This document shows positions 49,723-58,147 of a DNA stretch of 64,000 bases, piece by piece. Each line of letters begins with the position of its first letter. Position 1 is the first letter of the stretch. Below the pieces are notes generated by a model. The model was not told where the DNA came from. It ran no database searches and worked only from the letters and a program-made list of their open reading frames with translations. Source of the DNA: Mobiluncus porci (GTDB lineage: Bacteria; Actinomycetota; Actinomycetes; Actinomycetales; Actinomycetaceae); assembly GCF_009695935.1 (NCBI RefSeq), contig NZ_VUMY01000002.1:1-64000 (forward strand). The letters are read 5' to 3'. The position numbers were made by a program, and so were the translations under genes.

Positions 49723-50093
49723 ACGCATATAAGCGCATATTCGCGCAAGAGTTAGAGGGCTTGTGGCGGACCTCGAACCGGATGCCGAAAAATACTATGC
49801 AATGGGTGAGCACGAAAAACAAACTCTTAGAGTTAGCGTTTTACAAGTTTCATGGCTGCCCAAGGTTCGAGAAAGCGCATCTTATTATCGGGGTAGGATA
49901 TTTACGAGCCAAAAGGTTCGACCTACTAAACATCTCCCCCATGTTGAAACCGCTTATTGACGGCGCTATCAAGGCAGGTATCTTACCGGACGATGACGCG
50001 AAACATTTACTCACGGTACACATTTACCCGATAGCTAAACCAATATCGAAACACCAAATCACTCTAGAATTCATAAAGGAACACGAGGAATGA
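49716..50093 (+). CDS. RusA-like protein with altered acidic motif
   Basis: 125 residues. LIDGAIKAGILPDDDAKHLL is the RusA signature around the second acidic cluster. The usual R-D-x-D-N motif is replaced by RFDLLNISP, losing one of two aspartates thought to bind metal. It may be an inactive or divergent Holliday-junction resolvase. ATG 49716 is chosen because AGAAGG precedes it; it overlaps the WhiB stop. Confidence 0.6.
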   Translation: MVDAYKRIFAQELEGLWRTSNRMPKNTMQWVSTKNKLLELAFYKFHGCPRFEKAHLIIGVGYLRAKRFDLLNISPMLKPLIDGAIKAGILPDDDAKHLLTVHIYPIAKPISKHQITLEFIKEHEE

Positions 50094-50269
50094 ACACGAA
50101 ATCCCCGCTAGTAGCAGACTACCGGATCGGGCAAATCAAAAGAGACTTCGCACAATGGGCTGAAAAAATAAACCTACGCGCGAAAACCATAGAGAAAGTA
50201 AACGTGGGCGGGCCGTTAAACGACGTGACAACGAAAACGGTCGCGCAACAGTTACGGAAACCGCGCTGA
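50090..50269 (+). CDS. Small prophage protein, possibly frameshifted
   Basis: 59 residues (SPLVADYRIGQIKRDFAQWA...). Translationally coupled to the gene before. A different frame continues past the stop as TVTETALIIEVAGETYNENY and ends at 50324, just before the next start. One frame change near 50240 would join the two into about 78 residues. Confidence 0.5.
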   Translation: MNTKSPLVADYRIGQIKRDFAQWAEKINLRAKTIEKVNVGGPLNDVTTKTVAQQLRKPR

Positions 50270-50326
50270 TTATCGAGGTAGCGGGCGAAACCTATAACGA
50301 AAACTACAGAAACGAGGAACAGTAAA

Positions 50327-50578
50327 GTGAGTGAAGAAACGCAACTATTCGGGCAAGGGAAACCCGGCCAGATGCAATACGAAATGCACCTGGTCGAAGC
50401 ACGAAACAAAATCATTGACGCGATGCGAATCATAGCGGAAGCACACTATTTCACCGACCAGATAACCAACGGTCAAGAACTAGCGAACCTGCAAACCTGG
50501 ACACGCCGCTCAGCCACGTTGAACACCGCCCTAATGTGTATTGATACGGCGCAAACCATGCAAATCCCGAAACTATAG
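50327..50578 (+). CDS. Small helical prophage protein
   Basis: 83 residues, GTG start, helical (LVEARNKIIDAMRIIAEAHY). No family recognised. Confidence 0.55.
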   Translation: MSEETQLFGQGKPGQMQYEMHLVEARNKIIDAMRIIAEAHYFTDQITNGQELANLQTWTRRSATLNTALMCIDTAQTMQIPKL

Positions 50579-50593
50579 AAAGGACAGATAACA

Positions 50594-50854
50594 ATGGGAC
50601 ACACCCTATATGAGGAACTATCGGCAGGGCTGCAACTAATCGAAGCCGGTCTCGACATGTACCGAAACAACCGCGAAACGCTACGCAAAGAGAGGATAAC
50701 CTCCCAAACCCTCGCCGCGTTCGAGATTGAATACGATGCTCTGAAAACCATTATCGGAACAGAACGAAAAAAACTAGAGAAACTACCCGCCAGCCGAGAA
50801 CCAATAAAATCATTCCGTATTATCTCAGTCAATAAACCGACCCAGCCGGAATAA
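50594..50854 (+). CDS. Small helical prophage protein
   Basis: 86 residues preceded by GAAAGGAC, the ribosome-binding sequence recurring in this prophage. Helical and basic at the end. No family recognised. The following gap holds the palindrome CCGGAATAAAACTATTCCGG and then TAAAATAG. Confidence 0.6.
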   Translation: MGHTLYEELSAGLQLIEAGLDMYRNNRETLRKERITSQTLAAFEIEYDALKTIIGTERKKLEKLPASREPIKSFRIISVNKPTQPE

Positions 50855-50894
50855 AACTATTCCGGTAAAATAGTAAGAGAGAAAGGACGCACAA

Positions 50895-51380
50895 ATGCCA
50901 TACCCGAGAATCCAAATCAAAGGCCGGTTAACCGGCGACCCCGAAATCCGATACACCCCAAACGGGAAAGCCCTATGCAAACTCAACGTGGCGTGCAACC
51001 GTAAACAGCACAACCCGCAAACAAACCAATGGGAGGATAAAGGAGACCCCGTATTCCTGAACGTGAACATGTGGGGAGAGAAAGGCGAAACCATCGCAGA
51101 ACAAACACACAAAGGCACCCAAGTTTTGATAACCGGCGAGTTGGAGCCGAACAACTGGATAGACCAGAAAACAGGAAACCAAGTCCGCGCCTTCCAAGTG
51201 AACGCCGAAACGGTCGCGCTAATCCCACAATGGCAAGGGAAAAACCAAACACCCACCCAGGGATGGAACGATCCGCAAGACAACCAGGCATGGACACAAC
51301 CCCAAACCGACCAGTGGACACAACCGCCCCAAAACCAACAGCCCCTAACCGGGCAACACGACGAAACCCCACCATTCTAA
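50895..51380 (+). CDS. ssb: Single-stranded DNA-binding protein
   Basis: 161 residues. The OB fold covers about 1-110 (IQIKGRLTGDPEIRYTPNGK, VFLNVNMWGEKGETIAEQ, GTQVLITGELEPNNW). It is followed by a Gln/Pro/Trp-rich linker and the acidic-hydrophobic tip DETPPF that docks partner proteins. Phage-encoded, serving replication and RecT-type recombination. GAAAGGACG lies before the ATG. Confidence 0.93.
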   Translation: MPYPRIQIKGRLTGDPEIRYTPNGKALCKLNVACNRKQHNPQTNQWEDKGDPVFLNVNMWGEKGETIAEQTHKGTQVLITGELEPNNWIDQKTGNQVRAFQVNAETVALIPQWQGKNQTPTQGWNDPQDNQAWTQPQTDQWTQPPQNQQPLTGQHDETPPF

Positions 51381-51559
51381 AACTTCCGGCCCGTGTTACG
51401 GTTCGCTTACGAAACACAAGGTCGGATCTGGGGAAACGTGCAGTCACCAAACCGGACCAGTCAACCGGCTTGTGCCGTGCAAACTCGGCAAGACCCCAGC
51501 AAACCCCGCCCCCAGACCCGAACACCTGAGGGGCGGGCCACAAAAAAGGAAACCCCCCC

Positions 51560-51793
51560 ATGAAACTAGACGAAGAAGAAAACCAACACTGGGAAAAAAC
51601 CATGATCCCAGTCATGACAATCACTATCGAAAAAGTTATAAACCGCGAAACCGGAGAAACCGAACACTCCACCAACGTGAACACCATAACCGGAAAATGG
51701 AACCTAGAAGAAGCCTACGGGCTAATCGAAATCGGGAAAGACATACTCCGAGAAACATGGAACAACGAAGAAGAAAACAAACAAAACTGCTGA
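51560..51793 (+). CDS. Small acidic prophage protein
   Basis: 77 residues, EEENQHWEKTMIPVMTITIE then NTITGKWNLEEAYGLIEIGK, the latter a pattern seen in small phage proteins. AAGGAAA lies some distance before the ATG. The gap before it (51381-51559) contains the stem CCCGCCCC/GGGGCGGG, perhaps a terminator for ssb. Confidence 0.55.
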   Translation: MKLDEEENQHWEKTMIPVMTITIEKVINRETGETEHSTNVNTITGKWNLEEAYGLIEIGKDILRETWNNEEENKQNC

Positions 51794-51895
51794 ACAAACC
51801 AAAAAACACGCCCTACACAAATCCTCAAAACCCAAAAGAAAAACCCGCGATACAATAGCAAACAGTAAACCGCCACGACAAAGGAGGGGAAACCG

Positions 51896-52438
51896 TTGAA
51901 ACAACCGGCGCACCCCTGGGATAGGCAACCCGGCGAAACCGAGAAAGTCTTTACATACTTCCAGTTTTATTTAAGTGGCGGGCAAGCCCGGAGCCTTGGA
52001 GATGTGGCAGAGCAGACCGGGCGAAAATATCCAGTTATCGCGGAGTATTCGGCTAAATGGAAATGGAAAGAGCGCGCCGCGAAATATGACCAGCACCTTT
52101 TAGCGAAGAAAAGATACCGGCTTGCGGCGAAGAAACTGAAAGCCGAAGAGGTTCAGGAAGCATTGATAGCGGGCGCGCAAAAGATGGCGGGGGATGTTAT
52201 TTTGAACACCCCGATAGAGGAGCTTGGGGATTCGGCTAGGGTGAGGCTGATTGAGCTTGCTGGGAAAATGGCGACTGACTATTACAGGGACGGGGACGGG
52301 TTCGACAAGGTAAAGGAATCCCCGCAGGAGTCGGGCGGTTCTAGTTTTCCTGACCTGGAGGCTATGACCCCGGAGGAGCGGCGCGATCTGCTTATAGAGA
52401 TGAAACTGGAGATTGAGCGGGAGCTGGGGGATGGATAA
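51896..52438 (+). CDS. Terminase small subunit-like protein
   Basis: 180 residues. An N-terminal helix-turn-helix for recognising phage DNA (SLGDVAEQTGRKYPVIAEYS, then WKWKERAAKYDQHL), a helical middle, and an acidic end. The TTG start has AAAGGAGGGG just upstream. The large subunit overlaps by eight bases, which fixes the role by position. Confidence 0.8.
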   Translation: MKQPAHPWDRQPGETEKVFTYFQFYLSGGQARSLGDVAEQTGRKYPVIAEYSAKWKWKERAAKYDQHLLAKKRYRLAAKKLKAEEVQEALIAGAQKMAGDVILNTPIEELGDSARVRLIELAGKMATDYYRDGDGFDKVKESPQESGGSSFPDLEAMTPEERRDLLIEMKLEIERELGDG

Positions 52439-53807
52439 GGATTTCATGGCGCGTCTCTCCGCGCTTAGGGCTTTGATTCGGCGCGATAAGGCCGTGTGGT
52501 ACTGCGACAAAGAAAACTGCGACGGGCGCCCGCATGACGGCTACCCATACCCTCACGCCCGCGCCACCCAGCACCCGCCCGCCGAAGCGTGGCATGAGTG
52601 GGTTTTACTAACCGGGCGCGGCTGGGGGAAAACCAGGACCGCGGCCGAACTCGTCAAGGAATGGGCAAAGACACCTAACCAGCAGATTTGCGTCATGGGC
52701 AAAAAAGAGTCCCTGGTGCGGTCGATTTGCTTTGAGCATAAAACTTCCGGACTGTTGAAAGTAATCCCGCAGGAGTATCAGGCGAAATATAACGCGTCCG
52801 GCGGTTCCGGCCGTTTCTTTCTACGGCTCACTAACGGCTCCACTATCTACGGGTTCAGCGCTGAGAAACCCGACAACCTGCGCGGTTTTGCTTTTGATAA
52901 GGCGTGGTTTGATGAGTATGCGGCCTGGAACAAAACCACGGCCCAGGACGCCTTTGATCAGGTGTGGTTCGCTATGCGCGAATCCCCAAGCCCCCAAATG
53001 GTGATCTCGACCACGCCAAAGCCGGTGAAACACATTAGGGACTTGGTGGCCAAGGCCGGAGTGTTTCTCACCAGGGGACACACGAAAGATAACGCCCCTA
53101 ACCTTTCCGAGATAGCGTTGGAGAAGCTCTACCGGGATTATGGGGGGACTAGGCTTGGCGCGCAGGAACTCTCTGGCGAAATACTTGAAGATACCGAGGG
53201 GGCGTTGTGGACGAACCTTATTTTCGAAACCCCGGGGTTCAGGGTGGATACTTTGCCGCCTTTGTCGGATGTGGTGGTGGCGGTAGACCCCGCCGTAAAC
53301 TCGACCGAGGGCGCGGACTTTACGGCTATAACTGTTGCCGGTATCGCGATAGGGGTACCGGGATTCCCCGAACTACCCCAAGGCTACGTTATCGACTCGG
53401 TGCAGGACCATTGGAGGCCGGTAGAAGCCATGACAACAGCGGCTAGTTTAGCTCGGCGTTATGGCGCGTCTCGTGTGGTTTTGGAGGCGAACAACGGCGG
53501 GGAATATCTTAGCACCGTGCTAAGGATGGTCGCGCCGGATATCCGAATCCAAACCGTGCACGCGGTGAAAGACAAACGCGGGAGGGCTATGCCGGTCGCC
53601 ACCCTATATGAGCAAGGAAGAATCCACCACTACGGGGACGGGGCGAAGTTCGAGGAGCTGGAATCGCAAATGCTTACCTATACGGGGGAAGGGCGGGAAA
53701 AGTCTCCGGACCTTTTGGATTCTATGGTGTGGGCTTTGACCGCGCTATTTCTTGAGGGTGGCGGGCACGAGGCGGTGTTTAACCGTCGGCTAGCGGGCAG
53801 GGTGTAA
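52431..53807 (+). CDS. Terminase large subunit
   Basis: 458 residues; ATPase and nuclease of the packaging motor. Walker A LLTGRGWGKTRTA (about 45-57), Walker B with FDKAWFDEYAAW, coupling motif ISTTPKP. The nuclease domain begins with VVVAVDPAVNSTEGAD, has VLEANNGGEY, and ends near SPDLLDSMVWALTAL. ATG 52431 overlaps the small-subunit stop; a longer frame upstream is not needed. Confidence 0.95.
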   Translation: MDKDFMARLSALRALIRRDKAVWYCDKENCDGRPHDGYPYPHARATQHPPAEAWHEWVLLTGRGWGKTRTAAELVKEWAKTPNQQICVMGKKESLVRSICFEHKTSGLLKVIPQEYQAKYNASGGSGRFFLRLTNGSTIYGFSAEKPDNLRGFAFDKAWFDEYAAWNKTTAQDAFDQVWFAMRESPSPQMVISTTPKPVKHIRDLVAKAGVFLTRGHTKDNAPNLSEIALEKLYRDYGGTRLGAQELSGEILEDTEGALWTNLIFETPGFRVDTLPPLSDVVVAVDPAVNSTEGADFTAITVAGIAIGVPGFPELPQGYVIDSVQDHWRPVEAMTTAASLARRYGASRVVLEANNGGEYLSTVLRMVAPDIRIQTVHAVKDKRGRAMPVATLYEQGRIHHYGDGAKFEELESQMLTYTGEGREKSPDLLDSMVWALTALFLEGGGHEAVFNRRLAGRV

Positions 53808-53886
53808 TATTGCTTTGACCTAGGGTTTTGGGTTGTTTGCTAGCCTGGGATTACTGACAAATATTTGAGTGAGGAAGAATATTTAG

Positions 53887-53991
53887 ATGGGGGGCTGCGA
53901 ATACGCTAAAAGAAAAACCGGCCTTGATTTAGATTATCGGAGCTGGAAAGCAATAACCCGCGCCGCATGTCTAATCGCGAATGTGGAATAA
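53887..53991 (+). CDS. Possible 34-residue peptide between terminase and portal
   Basis: MGGCEYAKRKTGLDLDYRSW... with GAGGAAG upstream. It is followed by a terminator-like hairpin at 54028. It might be a small moron gene or a remnant. Confidence 0.3.
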   Translation: MGGCEYAKRKTGLDLDYRSWKAITRAACLIANVE

Positions 53992-54027
53992 TAATAGGTG
54001 GCTGCAAAGTGTAGCTCTCCCTAAAGT

Positions 54028-54075
54028 CCCCGGCGGATTAACACCCAGATTGGTTCCGTCGGGGATTTATATTTT
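54028..54075 (+). terminator. Terminator-like hairpin upstream of portal
   Basis: CCCCGGCGGA pairs fully with TCCGTCGGGG (one G-U) across a 17-base loop and is followed by ATTTATATTTT. Placed between terminase and portal, it would separate the two transcripts. Confidence 0.6.
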
Positions 54076-54103
54076 GGGCAAAGAAAACAAAACCCTCAAG
54101 AAA

Positions 54104-54109
54104 TATAAT
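54104..54109 (+). promoter_or_regulatory. -10 box for a leaderless portal transcript
   Basis: A perfect TATAAT, six bases before ATG 54116. No clear -35 box. No Shine-Dalgarno sequence precedes that ATG. Confidence 0.45.
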
Positions 54110-54115
54110 AAAAAT

Positions 54116-55630
54116 ATGGAGAATCTTGTTATCGACCCGTGGGCCGGACTAAATCATCATATTACGAGCGGGTTTAATCTCGCCGAATGGGTGCCTGTGA
54201 AAGACCAACGCCGCCTAAATGCCTACACTGTATTAAGCGCCTACGCTAGGGGAACCGCATGGCAGCTTCCCGGCTCCCAGGATCGGCGGGAGCTGCGGGA
54301 ATACGGCGACCCGGGGCTTTTGATAGAGCAAACCCTAGCGAGCGTGATGGGAGACAGCCAGGAAATCACGTCACCGGACGAAGCCACTCAGGCCGTATTG
54401 AGGGAATGGGCGGTTGCTGAGAATTTTTCTTTGAAGCTGATGGAGGCAGAGCGGAAAGCAGTCACTCTCGGCGACGCGGTATATTTGCTAGAGTTCGGGG
54501 AACGGCCGCGCCTGAAAGTTATCGACCCTGCGTTTTATTTCCCCGTCTTAGAGGACGGCTCCGAATACCCTAGCAAGGTGCATTTGGCTTGGAATTTCGA
54601 GGACGGCAGCCAGTCTTTCGTGAAGCGCATCACCTATGAGCTGAAACCCGTAGAGCCGTATTCGCTACCATGGAATCATACCCCGGCGGCGGTGGAGTGT
54701 TTCGTGACTGAGGCCACCTGGGAGTATGGCGGGGGACTGCTGGATTTGAACCCGCGCCGCGCTAAATACGCCACCAACTCGCAGGGTGAAACAATCCGAG
54801 ACTATCCCCTCGGCATCGACTTTATCCCCGTCGTGCATGTGCCTAACACGGTGACAGGCGCGGAACATTTCGGGGTATCCACATTAACCCCCCTAGTGCA
54901 ACTTTTGGATGATTTGAACGCGGCGGACACGGACGCGACCGCCGCGTCCGCTACCACCGGCACCCCCATGCTAGTAGTGTCTGACCCGGCGAACGCCCCA
55001 GCCTATGGTAGTAAACGTCAGCAGGAGGTGGCTCCCGGCGCTGTATGGTGGGTAAACCAAGGCGGACGGGTTGAAGCGATAAACACCGCTCCACAGTTGG
55101 CGGAGATGCGGCAGCGGGTGAAAGATTTGACCACCAGGCTTAGCCGGAACGCGCGCATTCCCGAGGTTGCTTTGGGCGGGGAAACCGCAGCCCTATCCGG
55201 GGTCGCGTTACAAATCCAATACAGCCCGTTGAACGCTTTGGTGCGGTCGCTGAGGTTGGCGCGCGCCCCCAAATATGCCCTGTTGTTCAAGATGGTTCAA
55301 AGAATGATGACGCTAACCGGACAACTCAAAACCGTGTATCCCGCCGCCTTAGAGTTCGGTGCTTTCATGCCGAAAGACCAAGAAACCACCGTGTCAGCGG
55401 TCGTGTCGGCGGTAGCCGGGAAAGTGATCACCGTGGAAACGGGCTTGCGGATGCTAGAGGCCGCGGGGGTACCGGTCGCAGATGACGAAGCCCGAATCCT
55501 GGAGTCCCGCGACTATAGCGGGGCGCTGTCGATCGTGGAGGCTACAGGCGACACGGCAGCCGCCCGTCAGAAGCTCGGGCTTGCCCCGGCGACTATGAGC
55601 GTAGAGCGCAGACAACTAGCGGAAAAGTAA
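54116..55630 (+). CDS. Phage portal protein (SPP1 gp6-like)
   Basis: 504 residues from ATG 54116; forms the ring through which DNA enters the head. Portal-like text: YGDPGLLIEQTLASVMGDSQ, KAVTLGDAVYLLEFGERPRL, FIPVVHVPNT, SGVALQIQYSPLNALVRSLR and KYALLFKMVQRMMTLTG. An in-frame ATG at 53981 would add 45 residues but read through the terminator hairpin, so the later start with the leaderless -10 box is preferred. Confidence 0.88.
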   Translation: MENLVIDPWAGLNHHITSGFNLAEWVPVKDQRRLNAYTVLSAYARGTAWQLPGSQDRRELREYGDPGLLIEQTLASVMGDSQEITSPDEATQAVLREWAVAENFSLKLMEAERKAVTLGDAVYLLEFGERPRLKVIDPAFYFPVLEDGSEYPSKVHLAWNFEDGSQSFVKRITYELKPVEPYSLPWNHTPAAVECFVTEATWEYGGGLLDLNPRRAKYATNSQGETIRDYPLGIDFIPVVHVPNTVTGAEHFGVSTLTPLVQLLDDLNAADTDATAASATTGTPMLVVSDPANAPAYGSKRQQEVAPGAVWWVNQGGRVEAINTAPQLAEMRQRVKDLTTRLSRNARIPEVALGGETAALSGVALQIQYSPLNALVRSLRLARAPKYALLFKMVQRMMTLTGQLKTVYPAALEFGAFMPKDQETTVSAVVSAVAGKVITVETGLRMLEAAGVPVADDEARILESRDYSGALSIVEATGDTAAARQKLGLAPATMSVERRQLAEK

Positions 55631-55646
55631 GAGAAAGGACGGCACT

Positions 55647-55745
55647 ATGAGAGAACTCAAAATAACTCTAGTCGCGGCTGACACAATACACCCCCGCACC
55701 CTTAACAAGGCGCACGGGGGTGTATTGCTCCTTAGAAGCGTTTAG
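55647..55745 (+). CDS. 32-residue peptide overlapping a hairpin (likely gene remnant)
   Basis: MRELKITLVAADT... follows a good GAAAGGACGG site but ends within a terminator-like hairpin after 32 residues. Probably the 5' end of a gene whose remainder was replaced when the lysis cassette was inserted. Confidence 0.3.
   Translation: MRELKITLVAADTIHPRTLNKAHGGVLLLRSV
55684..55727. terminator. Bidirectional terminator between portal and lysis genes
   Basis: A perfect 13-base stem CAATACACCCCCG/CGGGGGTGTATTG between convergent transcripts. There is no strong T-run on either side, so strength is uncertain. Confidence 0.65.
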
Positions 55746-56008
55746 GCGGCGTGCTTAGGCTCGTCCTCAAGGCTAGACCCGTAGTCTTGCGCAACCACGG
55801 TTTCAGACTTGCTGGCGGTTGATGGTGTAGCAAGCGAGGTTAAAACCGATAGGAGGCACGCGGTCGCCGCAGTCGCCAACACGACCGGCCAATCCACCGC
55901 ATTTATCGCCACCGCGCTAGTACCGATAGACGCAATCAAGGCTTGGGCGAAAGTTTTCACCGCCCGCTCAAAAGCACCCGACCAGAACAATTTAGAACCG
56001 TAAACCAT
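55742..56008 (-). CDS. Holin (r1t type)
   Basis: 88 residues with an amphipathic start (LFWSGAFERAVKTFAQALIA), then hydrophobic segments around SIGTSAVAINAVDWPVVLAT and ATACLLSVLTSLA, and an acidic cytoplasmic tail. This is the r1t-like holin layout. It lies directly downstream of the endolysin gene on the minus strand and opens the membrane for it. Confidence 0.82.
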   Translation of the reverse strand: MVYGSKLFWSGAFERAVKTFAQALIASIGTSAVAINAVDWPVVLATAATACLLSVLTSLATPSTASKSETVVAQDYGSSLEDEPKHAA

Positions 56009-56024
56009 ATTCTTTTCCTTTCTT

Positions 56025-56858
56025 CTAGTGTTGGTTTAACCATGTCTGCCACGCCGACATCGTGATCTTCCCGGCGTAGCCGTCTTGAGCCACGCCCAGG
56101 AATTTTTGTGTAGCCCGAACCGTGCCATGGCCGATAAACCCGTCCGGCGCGGCACCGATCTTTCGCTGCCACGCTTGGATGACAACGGAGCCTTTCGCGT
56201 GCCGGTTAGCGGCCCATTCCCACCCGGTAGACGCGTTAGGCACCCAGGCCCGGTTGGATGATGGCTGGGAACTGATAACACCGTCTTGGGGGGTTCCCAT
56301 AACGGCCTGCAGTTTCCGAATCGACTGGGCGCCGAACCAGCCATCCACCGTCAACGAACCGACCGGCGCGGGCCTCGCGGCCGGGGCGGGGGCACCATAA
56401 CGGGGCCGGAAAACGTTACAAACATTCCCCCAATAGCGGATTTTCCGAGCCACGCTCCCTGTCTTGCCCCGATACGAAGTGTTGCCCTCGATAGTCTGCA
56501 AATACCCGCCTTTATTCAACTCGACGACACCAACATGGTCAGAGACCCCACCGTCCCAGTCGAAAAACACAATATCGCCGGGTCTGGCATTGTATTTGTT
56601 TACTTCGAGACCGGCGCGGCGCATTTGGGCTATTCCATAGGGGCAATAGGCGAAGTCCCCGCCGGGAACATCCATACCAGCACGCCGGAAAAGCCAAGTC
56701 ACGAACATGGCACAGTAGGAGACCCCGTTAGAGCCGTACCAGGCGCCGTGTCGGGTCGCATAGTCCCTGCCGTATTTTGTCCCCGACTGGGCGTCATTCC
56801 AACGCGAATAGCCGATCTCGCCCGCCGCGACACGTAGAATGTCGTTAGCGACCACCAT
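56025..56858 (-). CDS. Endolysin: CHAP amidase/peptidase with peptidoglycan-binding repeats
   Basis: 277 residues. The CHAP-like catalytic domain covers about 1-145: SYCAMFVTWLFRRAG (catalytic Cys) and DHVGVVELN with the His, then IEGNTS. A linker rich in Pro and Ala leads to two peptidoglycan-binding-like repeats (TVDGWFGAQSIRKLQ and APDGFIGHGTVRATQKFLG). ATG 56858 has GAGGAGG upstream; longer frames are read-through of the small upstream gene. Confidence 0.92.
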   Translation of the reverse strand: MVVANDILRVAAGEIGYSRWNDAQSGTKYGRDYATRHGAWYGSNGVSYCAMFVTWLFRRAGMDVPGGDFAYCPYGIAQMRRAGLEVNKYNARPGDIVFFDWDGGVSDHVGVVELNKGGYLQTIEGNTSYRGKTGSVARKIRYWGNVCNVFRPRYGAPAPAARPAPVGSLTVDGWFGAQSIRKLQAVMGTPQDGVISSQPSSNRAWVPNASTGWEWAANRHAKGSVVIQAWQRKIGAAPDGFIGHGTVRATQKFLGVAQDGYAGKITMSAWQTWLNQH

Positions 56859-56964
56859 AGTTAACCTCCTCGATAGGCTCCTGGCCCTCCGGCAGACCCG
56901 ACGGGTCGGCCATGTTAGCGACAAGCTCCTGCTCCTCACTAGTGGGTTTAATTTCCGGTTCCAT
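56845..56964 (-). CDS. Small acidic protein of the lysis cassette
   Basis: 39 residues (MEPEIKPTSEEQELVANMAD...). GGAAGGAAA precedes the ATG and its end overlaps the endolysin start, which suggests translational coupling. No family recognised. Confidence 0.6.
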   Translation of the reverse strand: MEPEIKPTSEEQELVANMADPSGLPEGQEPIEEVNYGGR

Positions 56965-56979
56965 ATTTTCCTTCCTTTG

Positions 56980-57378
56980 TTAGCAGCCCGGGGGCTTCTG
57001 AATGTAATCTTGTAAAGCCTTAGAATTCGCATCCAACTTTTTAGTGACTTGTCCCATGTGGCGCTCCGTCCAGTCCCTAAAATTTATGAAATCCGCGTGC
57101 AACGCCGCTAAATCCTCCTCATGCTTATGAGACCTAGATTCAGACTGTCTCTGTAAATAAATCAGGTTGTCTAAATCCTCACGCATATTCGACTTATGCG
57201 AGTTTTTTACCTGACCTAAGATAGCGTCCAACTTTTGCATATTCGCTATATCGATAGACAAAGCCTCGGACTCTGTCTTGTGGGACTCGGCCCTATTTTT
57301 CCGGTGCATAAAGACTTGAGGAACCAGCACACCCAAAAGGGCGGCGATTCCTGGAATAACGACCGAAAGAATACTCAC
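56980..57378 (-). CDS. Membrane-anchored coiled-coil protein of the lysis cassette
   Basis: 132 residues. One N-terminal helix (VVIPGIAALLGVLVPQVFM), then charged coiled coil (SIDIANMQKLDAILGQVKNS, NFRDWTERHMGQVTKK) and a C-terminal Cys. This resembles the membrane-anchored small proteins upstream of endolysins in Gram-positive phages; it might be a second holin or regulator. First gene of the leftward cassette. Confidence 0.68.
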   Translation of the reverse strand: MSILSVVIPGIAALLGVLVPQVFMHRKNRAESHKTESEALSIDIANMQKLDAILGQVKNSHKSNMREDLDNLIYLQRQSESRSHKHEEDLAALHADFINFRDWTERHMGQVTKKLDANSKALQDYIQKPPGC

Positions 57379-57466
57379 GTTTTCCCCAAACTCTTTTGGC
57401 CGCCCGTTTTGCTAAAATCGTTTGTAGGTTATATCCCTATTATATATTGAAAGGACGGGTAATCTT

Positions 57467-58018
57467 ATGACCGAAAATGATGCACCAGTTGAAAAGACTT
57501 TTACCGTGGCAGAATTGAACGAGCGTATTAACGCGGCACGCGCTCAAGCGGAGCGGGCGGGCAAACGCGAGGTCGCGGAAAGTTTAGGGTTCGAGGACGC
57601 GGAAAAGTTGAAGGCGTTTATTGATCAGGCAAAGGCAGACAGGCAAGCGGCGGAAACCGAGACGGAAAAGAAAGAGCGGGAGTTGGCGGATCGTGAAAAG
57701 GCATTGAGTGAGAAAACCGCGCAAACCGCCGCCGCGGAGGCCCTTTTGTTGAAAAAAAGTGCCTTGATTGAGCTTGGAGCCACAGGGGACAACCTGAGCG
57801 ACGCGGTACGCCTCCTAGATATTCCATCGGACGCATCAGCCGATGAGGTCAAAACCGCCGCCGAGGGGCTGAAAACCCGCCGCCCCGAAATGTTCAATGC
57901 GGTAAAAACCCCTAACATTCCTCCCGTAAACACACCCGCCAGCCCGGATACGGGATCTAAGCCTGGCGGACTGGGGCGCGTATATGCCGAGAAGTACGGA
58001 TATGTGAAAGCGGAATAA
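57467..58018 (+). CDS. Capsid scaffolding protein
   Basis: 183 residues, highly charged and helical (TVAELNERINAARAQAERAG, ETEKKERELADREKALSEKT), with an ordered C-terminal end RVYAEKYGYVKAE that would contact the capsid protein. Position before decoration and major capsid genes supports it. GAAAGGACGGG precedes the ATG. Confidence 0.82.
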   Translation: MTENDAPVEKTFTVAELNERINAARAQAERAGKREVAESLGFEDAEKLKAFIDQAKADRQAAETETEKKERELADREKALSEKTAQTAAAEALLLKKSALIELGATGDNLSDAVRLLDIPSDASADEVKTAAEGLKTRRPEMFNAVKTPNIPPVNTPASPDTGSKPGGLGRVYAEKYGYVKAE

Positions 58019-58147
58019 GTGAGAGAGATTATCACGCTAATAAAACGGGCGCGTCAAAGAAACAATCTTCATGCTATGCTGGGTTTAACCGAGCTAAAGA
58101 ATAGCCCGCGAAAACGCACAACATAACTGAATAACCAATCCTCAATG

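Noticed and set aside
53981-54115. N-terminal extension of the portal protein
   Set aside because: The extra 45 residues read through a terminator-like hairpin and are not portal-like; the later ATG has the leaderless -10 box.
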